DNA of 37,420 bases, from assembly GCF_000282975.1 (NCBI RefSeq), contig NZ_ALJC01000109.1, positions 1-37,420 of the forward strand. Direction: 5' to 3'. The position numbers were made by a program, and so were the translations under genes. The DNA is from Pseudomonas psychrophila HA-4 (lineage in GTDB: Bacteria; Pseudomonadota; Gammaproteobacteria; Pseudomonadales; Pseudomonadaceae). Of the stretch, positions 24,599-33,724 are shown piece after piece. A model generated the notes under the pieces. The model searched no databases. It had not been told where the DNA came from and saw only the letters and a program-made list of their open reading frames with translations. The first letter of the stretch is position 1. Each line of letters starts with the position of its first letter.

Positions 24599-26538
24599 GC
24601 CTTCCTGTTCAGTAAGATGTCTTGGTGGTCGCTGATGACAAACGTCCAACCGTCGAGCACCTTGCAGGTGAAGAAGTCCTCTTCGATGATCGCGGGTCCT
24701 TGGGCAAAATCGCCGACTTTCAAATCAGCCAAGCGATAAACCGGAACATCAATGCGACCTTCATTGCGCGTCAGCACATGGCGAGTCGTACTGGGGAGGG
24801 CGGCAGATGTAGGAATGAATTGAGCCGACTGATTTGCGTCCTGACGCAACTGTTTTACAGCGCAAACTTCCAGTTCGGCGTTGTGAGCCTCGGTCAGTGC
24901 ACAGAGATAACCCGACTCGTTGTGCAGTGGGAAAATGAGTTCCTGGCCCTTGGAGTCGGTAGTGATAAGTCGTGATGTGATGACGTAATCGTCGGCTTGA
25001 AAACCTTCAGCGAACATATCGCGCCCGGCCTTGAGACTTAGCTCTGCCAATGCCTCTTCAACATGACCCTGACTGCGTTGGTTAGCGTCCAGCACCACGC
25101 TGTAGCGATGAGATATATCGCAGGTGCCGATGCCGAACGCACTGAACACGGCTGCCATGTATGGCACCGCGACACGATTGATGCCGGCGTTCTCGGCCAC
25201 GCCACACGCATTGAGAGGGCCAGCGCCTCCAAAAGCCAGCAGTACGGTTTCCTGACTTACCTGGGTAACGCGCAGAATTTCACTGGCAATCTTGGCCTCA
25301 TAGGCGCGCTCCATCTCTTTCAAGGCGGCGTCTAGCTCCAGACCCAGAGGAGAGGCGATATGGACTGAGACGGCGGTCGCCGCGCGATCTAAATCCAGTT
25401 GCATGCCCCCACCAAAGTAGGATTTCGGATCAAACAAACCCGAGAGCAAGCTGGCATCGGTAATCGTTGCTTGCGTACCGCCTCGGCCAAACGCCGCAGG
25501 CCCAGGTACAGCCCCGACGCTGTCTGGACCAATCACGATTTTGTGATCGACCACTTTAAAAATCGAACTGCCACCCGCTCCGGCGCTGGTGATTTCGCTC
25601 AGAGGGAACGAAACACTGATCCCTTCAACCCGACCTCGCCGCACTTCAGACACGTTGCCTTCTATGCATTGGCCGATGTCAGTGGTGGTACCGCCGACAT
25701 CTATAGCAACAACGTCACTCATCCCGTACCGGATCGCAAAGGACTTCATCCCCTCCATGCCACCACGTGGCCCGGAGCTGTAAGTTTTCAAGGCGACAGT
25801 TTTGGCCACACGGGCCGCATCGCCGTCGTTGCGAAATATCAGCAATGGATTTTTCGTGTTGAATTCCCGTAACCGATTTTCTGCATTGAACAGAAAATGC
25901 TCCATGGCCGGGTGCAGGAAGGAGTTGATCAGGGCTGTCCACGTACGGCGAACAGGATCCGTGTCCATACTCAGGTCGCTACCGTAGAGTGTTGGGACAG
26001 CACCCAGCAGATGGCGCGGGTATTTGCGCAATACGACTTTCCGGAAAATATTCTCCAACGCTTCGAAGTTCTTGTCGGAAAAACTAACGACGATGCGATT
26101 GGCGCCCGCAGCGGTCAGCGCATTAATCGATTTTACAATCTCCATTTCTGCATGTTCGATACCGAGGGTCGAGGTATCCAGCAAACTGACGCGTTTGCCA
26201 ATTAAGGCTTCATATAAATCCACGTCATGCTGTTTTATGCGTTCTGAAAGTTCACGGTCGTTGAAACTCGTGATCAAACCGAGTTTGGGGCCCTTTCTTT
26301 CGCATATCGCATTAGTGCCTTGAGTGGTGGAGTAGCGGATTAGGTCTACTTCCTCAAGTAAGCGCTGTACATCAGGCTCCCCATAAAGTACGCCGGATGC
26401 TTTTTTCAAACCTTCAAAAAAACAGTTACTTAGATCATAAGGAGTGGTGAGTACCTTAGTCTTTTTGACATCGGTATCAGTCAGTATGCAGATATCGGTG
26501 AGTGTTCCACCGTTATCAATATTTATCTGTAGTGTCAC
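24595..26538 (-). CDS. HyuA-type subunit of an acetone/acetophenone carboxylase-like enzyme (ApcA-like)
   Basis: A 647-residue second HyuA-type subunit. The N-terminal loop is changed to DNGGTLTD (8-15) where most relatives have DIGGTFTD, while the second lobe keeps AIDVGGTTTDIG, TSAGAGGSSI and FGGAGPLNACG. Mass near 70 kDa fits ApcA. I chose the GTG at 26538, with AAAGGA about 10 bases upstream; an ATG at 26586 has no site and adds a non-family tail. First gene of the operon, about 140 bases after a sigma-54 promoter. Two different HyuA-type subunits plus small and fifth subunits separate this complex from three-subunit acetone carboxylase. Confidence 0.85.
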   Translation of the reverse strand: MTLQINIDNGGTLTDICILTDTDVKKTKVLTTPYDLSNCFFEGLKKASGVLYGEPDVQRLLEEVDLIRYSTTQGTNAICERKGPKLGLITSFNDRELSERIKQHDVDLYEALIGKRVSLLDTSTLGIEHAEMEIVKSINALTAAGANRIVVSFSDKNFEALENIFRKVVLRKYPRHLLGAVPTLYGSDLSMDTDPVRRTWTALINSFLHPAMEHFLFNAENRLREFNTKNPLLIFRNDGDAARVAKTVALKTYSSGPRGGMEGMKSFAIRYGMSDVVAIDVGGTTTDIGQCIEGNVSEVRRGRVEGISVSFPLSEITSAGAGGSSIFKVVDHKIVIGPDSVGAVPGPAAFGRGGTQATITDASLLSGLFDPKSYFGGGMQLDLDRAATAVSVHIASPLGLELDAALKEMERAYEAKIASEILRVTQVSQETVLLAFGGAGPLNACGVAENAGINRVAVPYMAAVFSAFGIGTCDISHRYSVVLDANQRSQGHVEEALAELSLKAGRDMFAEGFQADDYVITSRLITTDSKGQELIFPLHNESGYLCALTEAHNAELEVCAVKQLRQDANQSAQFIPTSAALPSTTRHVLTRNEGRIDVPVYRLADLKVGDFAQGPAIIEEDFFTCKVLDGWTFVISDHQDILLNRKA

Positions 26539-26679
26539 GGGTCTATGTCCTTTTGTTGTTATCAGTCGAACAGTGGTGAAATGCACCGTCTTCTGTAATG
26601 CCGTTTAAGGCTGAGGCTCTTCGGTGTGTGACGCATTACTGTGTGCGGGCCCGTACGTAGAGCCCGCGAATAAGAGATA

Positions 26680-26694
26680 GCAAGCCGCATGCCA
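26680..26694 (-). promoter_or_regulatory. Sigma-54 promoter of the carboxylase operon
   Basis: Read on the minus strand, TGGCATGCGGCTTGC has GG and GC at exact -24/-12 spacing and matches the consensus TGGCAC-N5-TTGC at nearly every position. It points at the apcA-like gene and lies 141 bases before its GTG. A sigma-54 activator gene is divergent from it. Confidence 0.82.
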
Positions 26695-26757
26695 CAGTGG
26701 TTTGTTTGTGCAATGTATTGATTTATATAGTGTTAGTTATTTTATGAAGGGCTCATG

Positions 26758-26782
26758 AAACGGATTTATGAGTCATCCGTTT
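26758..26782. promoter_or_regulatory. Likely activator-binding inverted repeat (UAS)
   Basis: AAACGGAT and ATCCGTTT, a perfect 8+8 repeat around 9 bases, lie about 75-100 bases upstream of the sigma-54 promoter. This is the usual distance for an enhancer-type site bound by the divergent AcoR-like regulator. Confidence 0.6.
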
Positions 26783-27039
26783 GATTCTCGGACGCAGAGT
26801 GGATGACTTTCATTCGGTCGGTGGAGGCCGCTCCGGGTGTTCTGCTGACTGTGAATAAATCAGTGCGACGATAGGCATCTTGTTCGTCTGTGCGTGGGGG
26901 GTGCGCCTGCCCGAATGAAGGGGTACAGTTAGGACCTCACGGTTATTAGGCGCATAGCCTAAATGGGCGTCTTGAACGTCTAGCCCGCGCCGTGAAATTA
27001 GGCAGAACAACAACAATAAGAAGAATAGAGGGTGTGTCT

Positions 27040-29007
27040 ATGAATGATCCGTACCTGGAATTCGTCTACCCGAGTCCAGAACATGACGTTCAGGTATTGG
27101 CCGCGTGGGAGAGCGTTCTTAATGGCGCGCAAACCCCTGCTTCTGTTCTGCGATACCCCGTGAGCGACTCCTGGAGGCGCTGCCTAGACAAAAACGTCAA
27201 CCCTACGCTTCGATATGCGCCGGAACCCGTCAATCGTGCGCAACTCGAGACCATCCTAGATAGCCAGGCACGCCTGCTAGATGTCAGTACAGAGGCCATG
27301 ACAGTGGCCAGCCAATTTCTTGCCCAAACAGGAACGGTCATTGTATTAGCCGATAGCAGCGGCATGATTATCGAAACGGGTGGTGATCCGCAGACCCTTA
27401 AAAGTGCTGAACACATTCACCTGCTGCCAGGCAGTCCATGGTGCGAAGAGATTTGTGGGACGAATGCGATCGGCACTGCGCTCTTGCTGGAGCGTCCGGT
27501 ACAGGTACATGCCAGTGAGCATTTTTGTGAAGGCATTCAGAAGTGGACGTGTTCTGCCACAGTGATCCGCGATCCCTCTGATAAGCATATCCTTGGGGTG
27601 TTGAGCGTTTCGGGAGCGTCGAAGACGTACAACCGTCAGACGCTGGCGTTAGCGGTGAGCACAGCGGAGCGGATTCAGTTGGCATTGGCCAACCAAAAAG
27701 CCGAAACCGGCTTCCGGCTACTGGATGCGTCATTGGATATGTGGCGGGAAAGGGGCGATGGCATCATGTTGTTTGATGATCATGGCTTTCTAATAAAGGC
27801 TAATACCCATGCCTACGGCGCCCTGGCGGCTCTAGGTGTAAACATCAGTTTCACGCTTGGTTTCCGGTTGACGTCACTCTGTCTGGATGAAAAAGGCCGA
27901 TTGACGGGTGACTTGCCACAGTGGCTGTCAGTCGACTGGCTGCAATCGGTTGTGGCCCAAGGCTTGCGTTTGGGGACATTACTTCGCATCCCCCGCAAAT
28001 CCCTTGACCGGTCTCCTGTTCAGCGGATGGTTGACCACCGGAAGAAGGAAACTCTAATCGGGTTTGACCAAATCATCGGCAAGAGTCCTGCACTGCTCGA
28101 CGCTCTTCGCAAAGCCAAACAACTGGCCTGCTCCCATGTACCCATCTTGCTGCAAGGCGAAACTGGGGTAGGTAAGGAGGCCTTTGCCCAAGGCATTCAT
28201 TACTCCGGTGTGGGTCAAGATGGGCCGTTTGTTTCCATCAACTGTGGAAGCCTTTCCAAGGATTTACTCTACAGCGAGTTATTTGGCTACGCGGAAGGCG
28301 CGTTTACCGGCGCTCGTCGTGGCGGTATGAAGGGCAAGATTGAAGCGGCTAACGGCGGCACTCTTTTCTTGGATGAAATTGGTGAAATGCCCTTAGACGT
28401 ACAAAGTTATCTGCTGCGGGTGCTGGAGGAGGGGGAAATATATCGGCTGGGCGAGAACGAACCCCGCAAGGTCAACTTTCGATTAGTGGCCGCGACGCAC
28501 CGTGATTTACGTGACGATGTCGCCCATCAACTTTTTCGTAGTGATTTGTTCTATCGCATTGCGGTGACGAGTGTGCGTATCCCTTCGTTGCGTGAACGCA
28601 AGGAAGATATTCCAATGTTGATAGAACACCTGTTAACACACTTAGCAGGTCGGCATTGTATCCCCGTCCCACACGTGGAAGACGACGTACTGCGGTACTT
28701 GTCGGCTTATTCGTGGCCCGGCAACGTTCGCGAATTACGTAATGTAATAGAGGGCATGCTGCTGATGGGGGGGGGAAGTTTGAAGGTTTCTGATTTGCCT
28801 TCCTATGTGCCCCAAACAGCGATTGAGAGCTTCAATAAACCCGTGGGTAGCTTGAGAGAAAGCGAGTGCCAGGTTATTTCTAGAGCGATTGAGTGTTGTC
28901 GAGGCAACTTAACATTGGTAGCCAAAGAACTGGGGATAGCAAAAAGTACCCTGTATTTGCGCATGAAACGTCACGGGATCAGCCGTAAAGTTCAAAGCTA
29001 CACATAA
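27040..29007 (+). CDS. Sigma-54-dependent activator, AcoR/AcxR-like
   Basis: A 655-residue transcription activator. A GAF-type sensor lies at about residues 90-215 (ICGTNAIGTALL and the LGVLSVSG segment), then a linker or PAS-like part (about 235-320). The AAA+ domain has GETGVGK (373-379), the sigma-54 contact loop GAFTGA (420-425), and Walker B TLFLDE (441-446). A Fis-type helix-turn-helix is at the C-terminus (LVAKELGIAKSTLYLRMKRH). Start ATG at 27040 with GAGGG upstream; an earlier in-frame codon at 26992 is less likely. Divergent from the carboxylase operon, whose promoter is of the -24/-12 type, so it should activate that operon when it senses the ketone or a product. Confidence 0.92.
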   Translation: MNDPYLEFVYPSPEHDVQVLAAWESVLNGAQTPASVLRYPVSDSWRRCLDKNVNPTLRYAPEPVNRAQLETILDSQARLLDVSTEAMTVASQFLAQTGTVIVLADSSGMIIETGGDPQTLKSAEHIHLLPGSPWCEEICGTNAIGTALLLERPVQVHASEHFCEGIQKWTCSATVIRDPSDKHILGVLSVSGASKTYNRQTLALAVSTAERIQLALANQKAETGFRLLDASLDMWRERGDGIMLFDDHGFLIKANTHAYGALAALGVNISFTLGFRLTSLCLDEKGRLTGDLPQWLSVDWLQSVVAQGLRLGTLLRIPRKSLDRSPVQRMVDHRKKETLIGFDQIIGKSPALLDALRKAKQLACSHVPILLQGETGVGKEAFAQGIHYSGVGQDGPFVSINCGSLSKDLLYSELFGYAEGAFTGARRGGMKGKIEAANGGTLFLDEIGEMPLDVQSYLLRVLEEGEIYRLGENEPRKVNFRLVAATHRDLRDDVAHQLFRSDLFYRIAVTSVRIPSLRERKEDIPMLIEHLLTHLAGRHCIPVPHVEDDVLRYLSAYSWPGNVRELRNVIEGMLLMGGGSLKVSDLPSYVPQTAIESFNKPVGSLRESECQVISRAIECCRGNLTLVAKELGIAKSTLYLRMKRHGISRKVQSYT

Positions 29008-29046
29008 CCCGTATTAACTGACGCCAGGCACGTAGGATCCCCAGCG

Positions 29047-29231
29047 GGGACACCACAGTGTTCAAGGCTTCACGACCACTGATCCTGTGGTCGCTTATCC
29101 CGTAACAGGCTGAGCGTTTTGTGACGCCGAGCGTGAAGGTGATGTGGAGGTGTGGTTCAGGCAGCCTTCTCGCTCAAATCGTCTACCTGCTTGCCCCTGT
29201 CCAACGACTCCAACTGCGCCCGCAGCTAGCG
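29047..29231. repeat. 185-bp diverged repeat, copy B
   Basis: Partner of 14882-15066. It begins with GGGACACCA, the last nine bases of the tRNA-Arg, with no tRNA body before it. The hairpin CGACCAC (29073-29079) / GTGGTCG (29087-29093) is fully paired here. On the minus strand a short frame ends in DLSEKAA and stop, which may be a relic of a gene end. Confidence 0.75.
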
Positions 29232-29261
29232 CCTAAGCGCGCTGGGCTCCCTGCGTTTATT

Positions 29262-31013
29262 TCAGGCCGTACACGCTCCCTGCCGAGCGGCCACGTCCAA
29301 CTTCACGTTGTCCAGCCCTGCCGCATGCCGCGCCACTCGCCAGCCAAACACAATCGCCGGCCCCAGAGTCGTGCCTGGGCCTGGGTAAGTGCCGCGAAAA
29401 ATCGAGGCCAAATCATTCCCGCAGGCATAAAGCCCTTCAATCACCTGACCCTTTGTGTCCAGCACTTGGCCGTCAGCGTTGCCGTTCAAACCGGCGCTGC
29501 AGGCAAGGTCGGCAGGTTGCACCGTGACTGCGTAGTAGGGGCCATCACCTAGCGGGCGCACGCAAGGGTTGGGTCTTTGCTGTGGGTCGCCGTTATGGCG
29601 GTTCATGGGGCTGCTGCCTCGCTTGAACACGGGGTCTTCGCCGCGTGCTGCGGCCACGTTGTAGGTGCTGACCGTGTTCGCAAGGCCCTCGGCATCGACC
29701 TTGAGCTTGCTGGCAAGCTCGGCGAGAGTTCGGCCTTTAACGAGGTAGCCGGCCTTGACGAAGCTGTTGATATTGACGGCGCTGCGCAGTGGCATCACCA
29801 GACCCAGGCCGTAGCGGCGCAAGAAGTCTTCGTCGCAGATCAGATGTGACGTGTGGCTGCCATCGGCAAGCATGCCCATGACGAAGTCGTGGTAAGAGTC
29901 GGACTCATTGACGAAACGCAGGCCCCGGCTGTTCACAGCAATCAGCCCGGGTTTAGCGCGGTCTAGCAGGATGTGTGGCCACACGGCTTGGTAGCCATCC
30001 TTGGCCGTGCGGATCGAGCAGGGCATCCATAGGCCGGGGCTGTCGTGGCCGTTGTCGAGTTGGGCGTTGACCTTCAACGCGCGGTCGATGCCGTCGCCGG
30101 TATGGGTCAGGGGCGCCAATGAAAGGGGTTGGGCCGCGGCCGGGAACAATTGCTTGCGCAAGGTTGGGTGGCGGGTCACGCCTCCGGTGGCCAATACAAC
30201 GCCACGGCGGGCACGGATGCGTTGGAACTGGCCGTTGTGCTGCACCACGGCGCCTAGCACCTGACCGTTTTCCAAGATCAATTCGTGCAGGGGCGTTTCA
30301 AAGCGAATGGCCACGTTGCGCTGGCGCAAGCTGTAGAACAGCCGCGCGACCAATGCGTTACCCATGACCAAGTGTGTGCCTCGCGGGTAGCTCAGGCGGT
30401 CGATGCAATAGCGACCAACCACGCTCAGGGTACGGGTCAGGTTTTTCAACGAGGTGAATGGTGCCAGCAGCGCATCCAGGTCGGCGCGCGGAACCATCAT
30501 GCCGCCCAGCCCCATGAACTCCGGGCGTGGTGGTCGCACACGAGCGAAGTCTTTGCCCAGGAGCCTGCCGTCGAACGCGAGCGGTGCCAAGGCACGGCCG
30601 CCGAACGCTGCGCCAGGGCCGCTGACGTAATCGGGGTGGGCGGCAGCCGCTACGAATTTAACGTCGCTGATACGCTCCAGTTCATCAATTGCCTGGGGGC
30701 CGCTGGCCAGAAAGGCGTCGCGTAAGGCCTCGCCACCGCGCTCACCGACCACCGCCTTGAGGAAGGTCGCGGCATCTGCCACCGTGTCCGGCACCCCGGC
30801 GCGTTGGCTCTGAGTGGTGCCGGGCACCCATGTGGTACCGCCCGAGGTCGCACTGATGCCGCCCACGACTGCGGTTTTTTCACACAGCAACACGTCCAGC
30901 CCGTGCTCGTTAGCCATTAATGCGGCCGTCATGCCTGCGGTGCCTGCGCCGAACACCAACAGATCGACTTCCTGGTCCCAGTGCGAGGGGGTGTGGTTAA
31001 GGGTGTTTATCAT
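29262..31013 (-). CDS. FAD-dependent oxidoreductase, 3-ketosteroid-delta1-dehydrogenase/fumarate-reductase type
   Basis: A 583-residue flavoprotein. The FAD-binding Rossmann motif is GAGTAG (22-27), the acidic ribose-binding segment is LLCEKTAVVGGISATSGG, and the C-terminal FAD segment is GTYPGPGTTLGPAIVFGWR. Family members introduce a double bond beside a carbonyl or reduce one. In this cluster a role on a cyclohexane/cyclohexene carboxylic acid or shikimate-like substrate is more plausible than a steroid. GAGGA lies before the ATG. It is last in the operon MFS - TIM barrel - FAD fragment - FAD. Confidence 0.87.
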   Translation of the reverse strand: MINTLNHTPSHWDQEVDLLVFGAGTAGMTAALMANEHGLDVLLCEKTAVVGGISATSGGTTWVPGTTQSQRAGVPDTVADAATFLKAVVGERGGEALRDAFLASGPQAIDELERISDVKFVAAAAHPDYVSGPGAAFGGRALAPLAFDGRLLGKDFARVRPPRPEFMGLGGMMVPRADLDALLAPFTSLKNLTRTLSVVGRYCIDRLSYPRGTHLVMGNALVARLFYSLRQRNVAIRFETPLHELILENGQVLGAVVQHNGQFQRIRARRGVVLATGGVTRHPTLRKQLFPAAAQPLSLAPLTHTGDGIDRALKVNAQLDNGHDSPGLWMPCSIRTAKDGYQAVWPHILLDRAKPGLIAVNSRGLRFVNESDSYHDFVMGMLADGSHTSHLICDEDFLRRYGLGLVMPLRSAVNINSFVKAGYLVKGRTLAELASKLKVDAEGLANTVSTYNVAAARGEDPVFKRGSSPMNRHNGDPQQRPNPCVRPLGDGPYYAVTVQPADLACSAGLNGNADGQVLDTKGQVIEGLYACGNDLASIFRGTYPGPGTTLGPAIVFGWRVARHAAGLDNVKLDVAARQGACTA

Positions 31014-31029
31014 GATCTGTCCTCAATAC

Positions 31030-31233
31030 TCAGAGCGAAGGTCTTGGCAGCAAACGGCAGGGTGGGTCTCTCGAAAAATCAGGCCAGTAGTTTGGGACCT
31101 CGTCCTTCTCGACCACGATCACCCGCTGCCCATGCCACGCTGCGGTCACGGCTGCGCTAAGCCCGGCCGCGCCGAAGCCACTGACCAGCTCAACGCAGTC
31201 CACCGTGGCGTACAGGGAAGTCTCGGCATGCAT
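31030..31233 (-). pseudogene. Truncated FAD-dependent dehydrogenase (N-terminal fragment)
   Basis: A 67-residue frame with its own start and AGGA site. Residues 17-46 (VSGFGAAGLSAAV, then VIVVEKDEV) are a clear FAD Rossmann start with GxGxxG at 19-24. From residue 48 on the sequence turns to unrelated text and stops, where relatives run for 500 or more residues. It is the broken first copy of a paralogous dehydrogenase gene; the intact one follows 16 bases later. Confidence 0.75.
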
Positions 31234-31277
31234 TCAGCCGTTTCCTCGTGTGGTGTGTTGAAACATGTGTGGATGAC

Positions 31278-32087
31278 TTACAGCGGTTCAATAATTGCCT
31301 TGGCTGCGGCTAAGGCCTGCCGTGCCCACGTTTCTACTCCCACGTGCGCAACCCTGTTGTCGTGCGGGATTTCGACACTGACCGGAACCTGCGCCGGGAG
31401 GCTGCGCCAGATCCTCGCGAGGTCGATGTCACCTTCGCCAGGCAGCAGGCGCTCGCAGCGGGCCGCGTGAATCAGCCCCTCACGGGTGTTCGGTCGTAAC
31501 GCCGGGCCATCGCATATTTGCGCGTAGTGCAGCCACTGTGCGGGGATACGTTGCAGGTCCTCGAAACGGCTGTCGGAACGGTCAAAATGCAAGGCATCGA
31601 CCAGAATGCCGGCATTGGTTCGGTCGGCCCGTTCAACAACATGCAGTGCGCTGGCCAGGTCGTTCACCGCCGTCCATGGCATGAACTCCAGGTCTGCGCT
31701 AAGGCCGAAGGGCTGCATGGCATCGCATAGCTGAGCGTAGTGCTCGATCAGCCGGTTTTGTTCCTGATCGTCGCCAGCCACCAGCACGGCCTTGGCGCCG
31801 AGCTGCGCCCCGACCTCGAAAAAAGGCAGGTAACGGTTCACATCGAATTGCGCATCGAGGCGAATCAATTCCAGATCGAATATCTTCACCCCGGTGTCGT
31901 TCATCCGCGCGAGCGTTTCACGCAGCATGGGTTTGTCATCCATCAATGAATAGGCCACAGCCCCTGGTGCCACAGGCAACAGGCGCACCCCGGCTTGGTC
32001 ATAGCCAGTGCGGGCCGCCAGCTCGATCATTTTGGGAGGGCTGTAATCGAGAGCGGTCAGTTGGGCAATGGAATAGCTGGCGTGCAT
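31278..32087 (-). CDS. TIM-barrel sugar isomerase/dehydratase-family protein
   Basis: A 269-residue protein of the xylose isomerase-like (AP endonuclease 2) barrel superfamily. Likely metal ligands are in LEFMPW (Glu near 134), VDALHF, QICDGP and SVEIPHD. Related barrels include 3-dehydroshikimate dehydratases and various isomerases; the neighbouring shikimate-dehydrogenase-like and AAHS transporter genes favour a hydroaromatic substrate. AAGGAG lies 7 bases before the ATG. It starts 38 bases after the transporter gene in the same operon. Confidence 0.8.
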   Translation of the reverse strand: MHASYSIAQLTALDYSPPKMIELAARTGYDQAGVRLLPVAPGAVAYSLMDDKPMLRETLARMNDTGVKIFDLELIRLDAQFDVNRYLPFFEVGAQLGAKAVLVAGDDQEQNRLIEHYAQLCDAMQPFGLSADLEFMPWTAVNDLASALHVVERADRTNAGILVDALHFDRSDSRFEDLQRIPAQWLHYAQICDGPALRPNTREGLIHAARCERLLPGEGDIDLARIWRSLPAQVPVSVEIPHDNRVAHVGVETWARQALAAAKAIIEPL

Positions 32088-32125
32088 GGCATGTCTCCTT
32101 AGAGGGCTTGAAAGCGCACTGGGTT

Positions 32126-33469
32126 TTAGTGGGTAGCAGTGAGAATCGCTGGCGCTTTGCGCTTACGGCCTTTGATCCACAGCGCCGTGGCGCCCATCAG
32201 GGAAGGGATGGCGAGGAACATAAAGACTTGGCTGAAATCCCACTGGGCGGCGAGCATGAGCGCGCCGATGCCAGCGCCACTGATTGCGCCCAGCCGACCG
32301 ATGCCGGTCGCCCAGCACACCCCGGTGGCACGAATCTGGGTGGGGTAGAATCCGGCGGCCAGTGCGTAGCCACCGACGTTCACGCCATTGAGGAAGTAGC
32401 CCAGTAGCAGAATCAACGGGCAGAGGACCTGCATTGTCGGCTGCTGCAGCGCGATGAGTACCGCGCAGGCGCCGCCACCAAACACCGTCAGACCGACCAC
32501 CTTATGGTGATCCCAGCGGTCCATCTTCATGCCGACGGTGAAATTGCCCAGCATTCCGCCGATCTGCAGCAACGAGCCCAGCAGTGCCGCCTCACCCATG
32601 CTCAACCCTGCATCGCGGCTGAGCAGAGGCAGCCAACTCGATAACAGATACATCGTCAGCAGGCCCATGAACAGCGTGACCCAGATCATGCAGGTACCAA
32701 GGCTAAAGCCGGACGCGAACAGTGCGCTGACCTTACCTGTCTCCTTGATCGACACTTCGCTGCTATGGAATTGGGTTCGGGTGTTGGCCAAGCCCGGGGC
32801 CACCTTGTTGATTTCCTTGATTAGGCGCTCTTTCAACGCGCTTTTTTGGGCCAGAAAGCGGATGGACTCCGGAAGGCTGAGCACCAGCAAGAGGGCAAAG
32901 GCGATAGGCAGCACACCGCCGACCACCAACACTGATCGCCAGCCAAAGTGTTGGATCAACCACTCACTCCCCAACCCACCCAAGGCCGCACCAAAAGCGA
33001 AACCGCAGTAGATGAACGAGACCATGTGAGAGCGATAACGCTTGGGCGCAAATTCGGAGATCAGGGTCGCGGTATTAGGCATTGATGCACCCAGACCAAC
33101 TCCGGTCAGAAACCGCAGCACTGTCAAGCTGACAATCCCGGTGGACCACGCAGAAACCAAGCTCCAGAAGCCGAAGAGCAGCACTGATCCAATGATCACA
33201 GGCCTGCGGCCAAAACGATCTGCCAACGGACCCGCAGTCAATGAACCGAACGCGAGCCCGAGCAGGCCGCTCATCATCACGGGTCCAAGGTCTTGTCGCA
33301 GTAAACCCCAGTCATCGACCAGCGCGGGCGCGATGAAACCGATCGACGTCGTATCAAAGCCATCAAAGACCAGCACCATGAAGCCCAAGAACAGCACCAC
33401 CCATTGCCTGGCGCTCATCTTTCTTGAGTCCATGAAGGTGCTGACATCGAGGGTTGAAGAGTTCGACAT
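32126..33469 (-). CDS. MFS transporter, aromatic acid:H+ symporter (AAHS) type
   Basis: A 447-residue inner-membrane transporter with 12 hydrophobic segments. The signature DGFDTTSIGFIAPAL in helix 1, GPLADRFGRRP between helices 2 and 3, and PESIRFL after helix 6 are those of the benzoate/4-hydroxybenzoate/shikimate-type AAHS family. I chose the ATG at 33469, with AGGAG upstream; the frame runs to 33544 but overlaps the promoter. First gene of the leftward operon, with an IclR-type palindrome about 106-124 bases upstream. Confidence 0.9.
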   Translation of the reverse strand: MSNSSTLDVSTFMDSRKMSARQWVVLFLGFMVLVFDGFDTTSIGFIAPALVDDWGLLRQDLGPVMMSGLLGLAFGSLTAGPLADRFGRRPVIIGSVLLFGFWSLVSAWSTGIVSLTVLRFLTGVGLGASMPNTATLISEFAPKRYRSHMVSFIYCGFAFGAALGGLGSEWLIQHFGWRSVLVVGGVLPIAFALLLVLSLPESIRFLAQKSALKERLIKEINKVAPGLANTRTQFHSSEVSIKETGKVSALFASGFSLGTCMIWVTLFMGLLTMYLLSSWLPLLSRDAGLSMGEAALLGSLLQIGGMLGNFTVGMKMDRWDHHKVVGLTVFGGGACAVLIALQQPTMQVLCPLILLLGYFLNGVNVGGYALAAGFYPTQIRATGVCWATGIGRLGAISGAGIGALMLAAQWDFSQVFMFLAIPSLMGATALWIKGRKRKAPAILTATH

Positions 33470-33574
33470 AGGTGACTCCTGTTTTTTATTTTTATCAAAA
33501 CGCCTTTCTTTGCCATGGCATTTTTCTGAGGGTGCCGAGAGCAATTCGAGGATTGTGGCGATGATACTATCATT

Positions 33575-33593
33575 ATTGGAATATCATTCCATA
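33575..33593. promoter_or_regulatory. IclR-type operator before the transporter operon
   Basis: ATTGGAATATCATTCCATA is near-identical to the sites at 34578 and 35669. A further half-site ATTCCATATTGG follows at about 33604-33615. Confidence 0.7.
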
Positions 33594-33724
33594 AACAAAA
33601 TTCATTCCATATTGGTTTTTATTCGACAGGAATCCTACGCACTGCAAAAGCGCTAGGCATTAAGGTTTCAGGTGAGGATGCGGCCTCGTCGGGACGACAG
33701 GCCGCGTTCGATCGCAGGGGTCGA

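Noticed and set aside
29262..31013. Steroid catabolism as the role of the KstD-like gene
   Set aside because: No other steroid gene is present; the neighbours point to a hydroaromatic or aromatic acid pathway.
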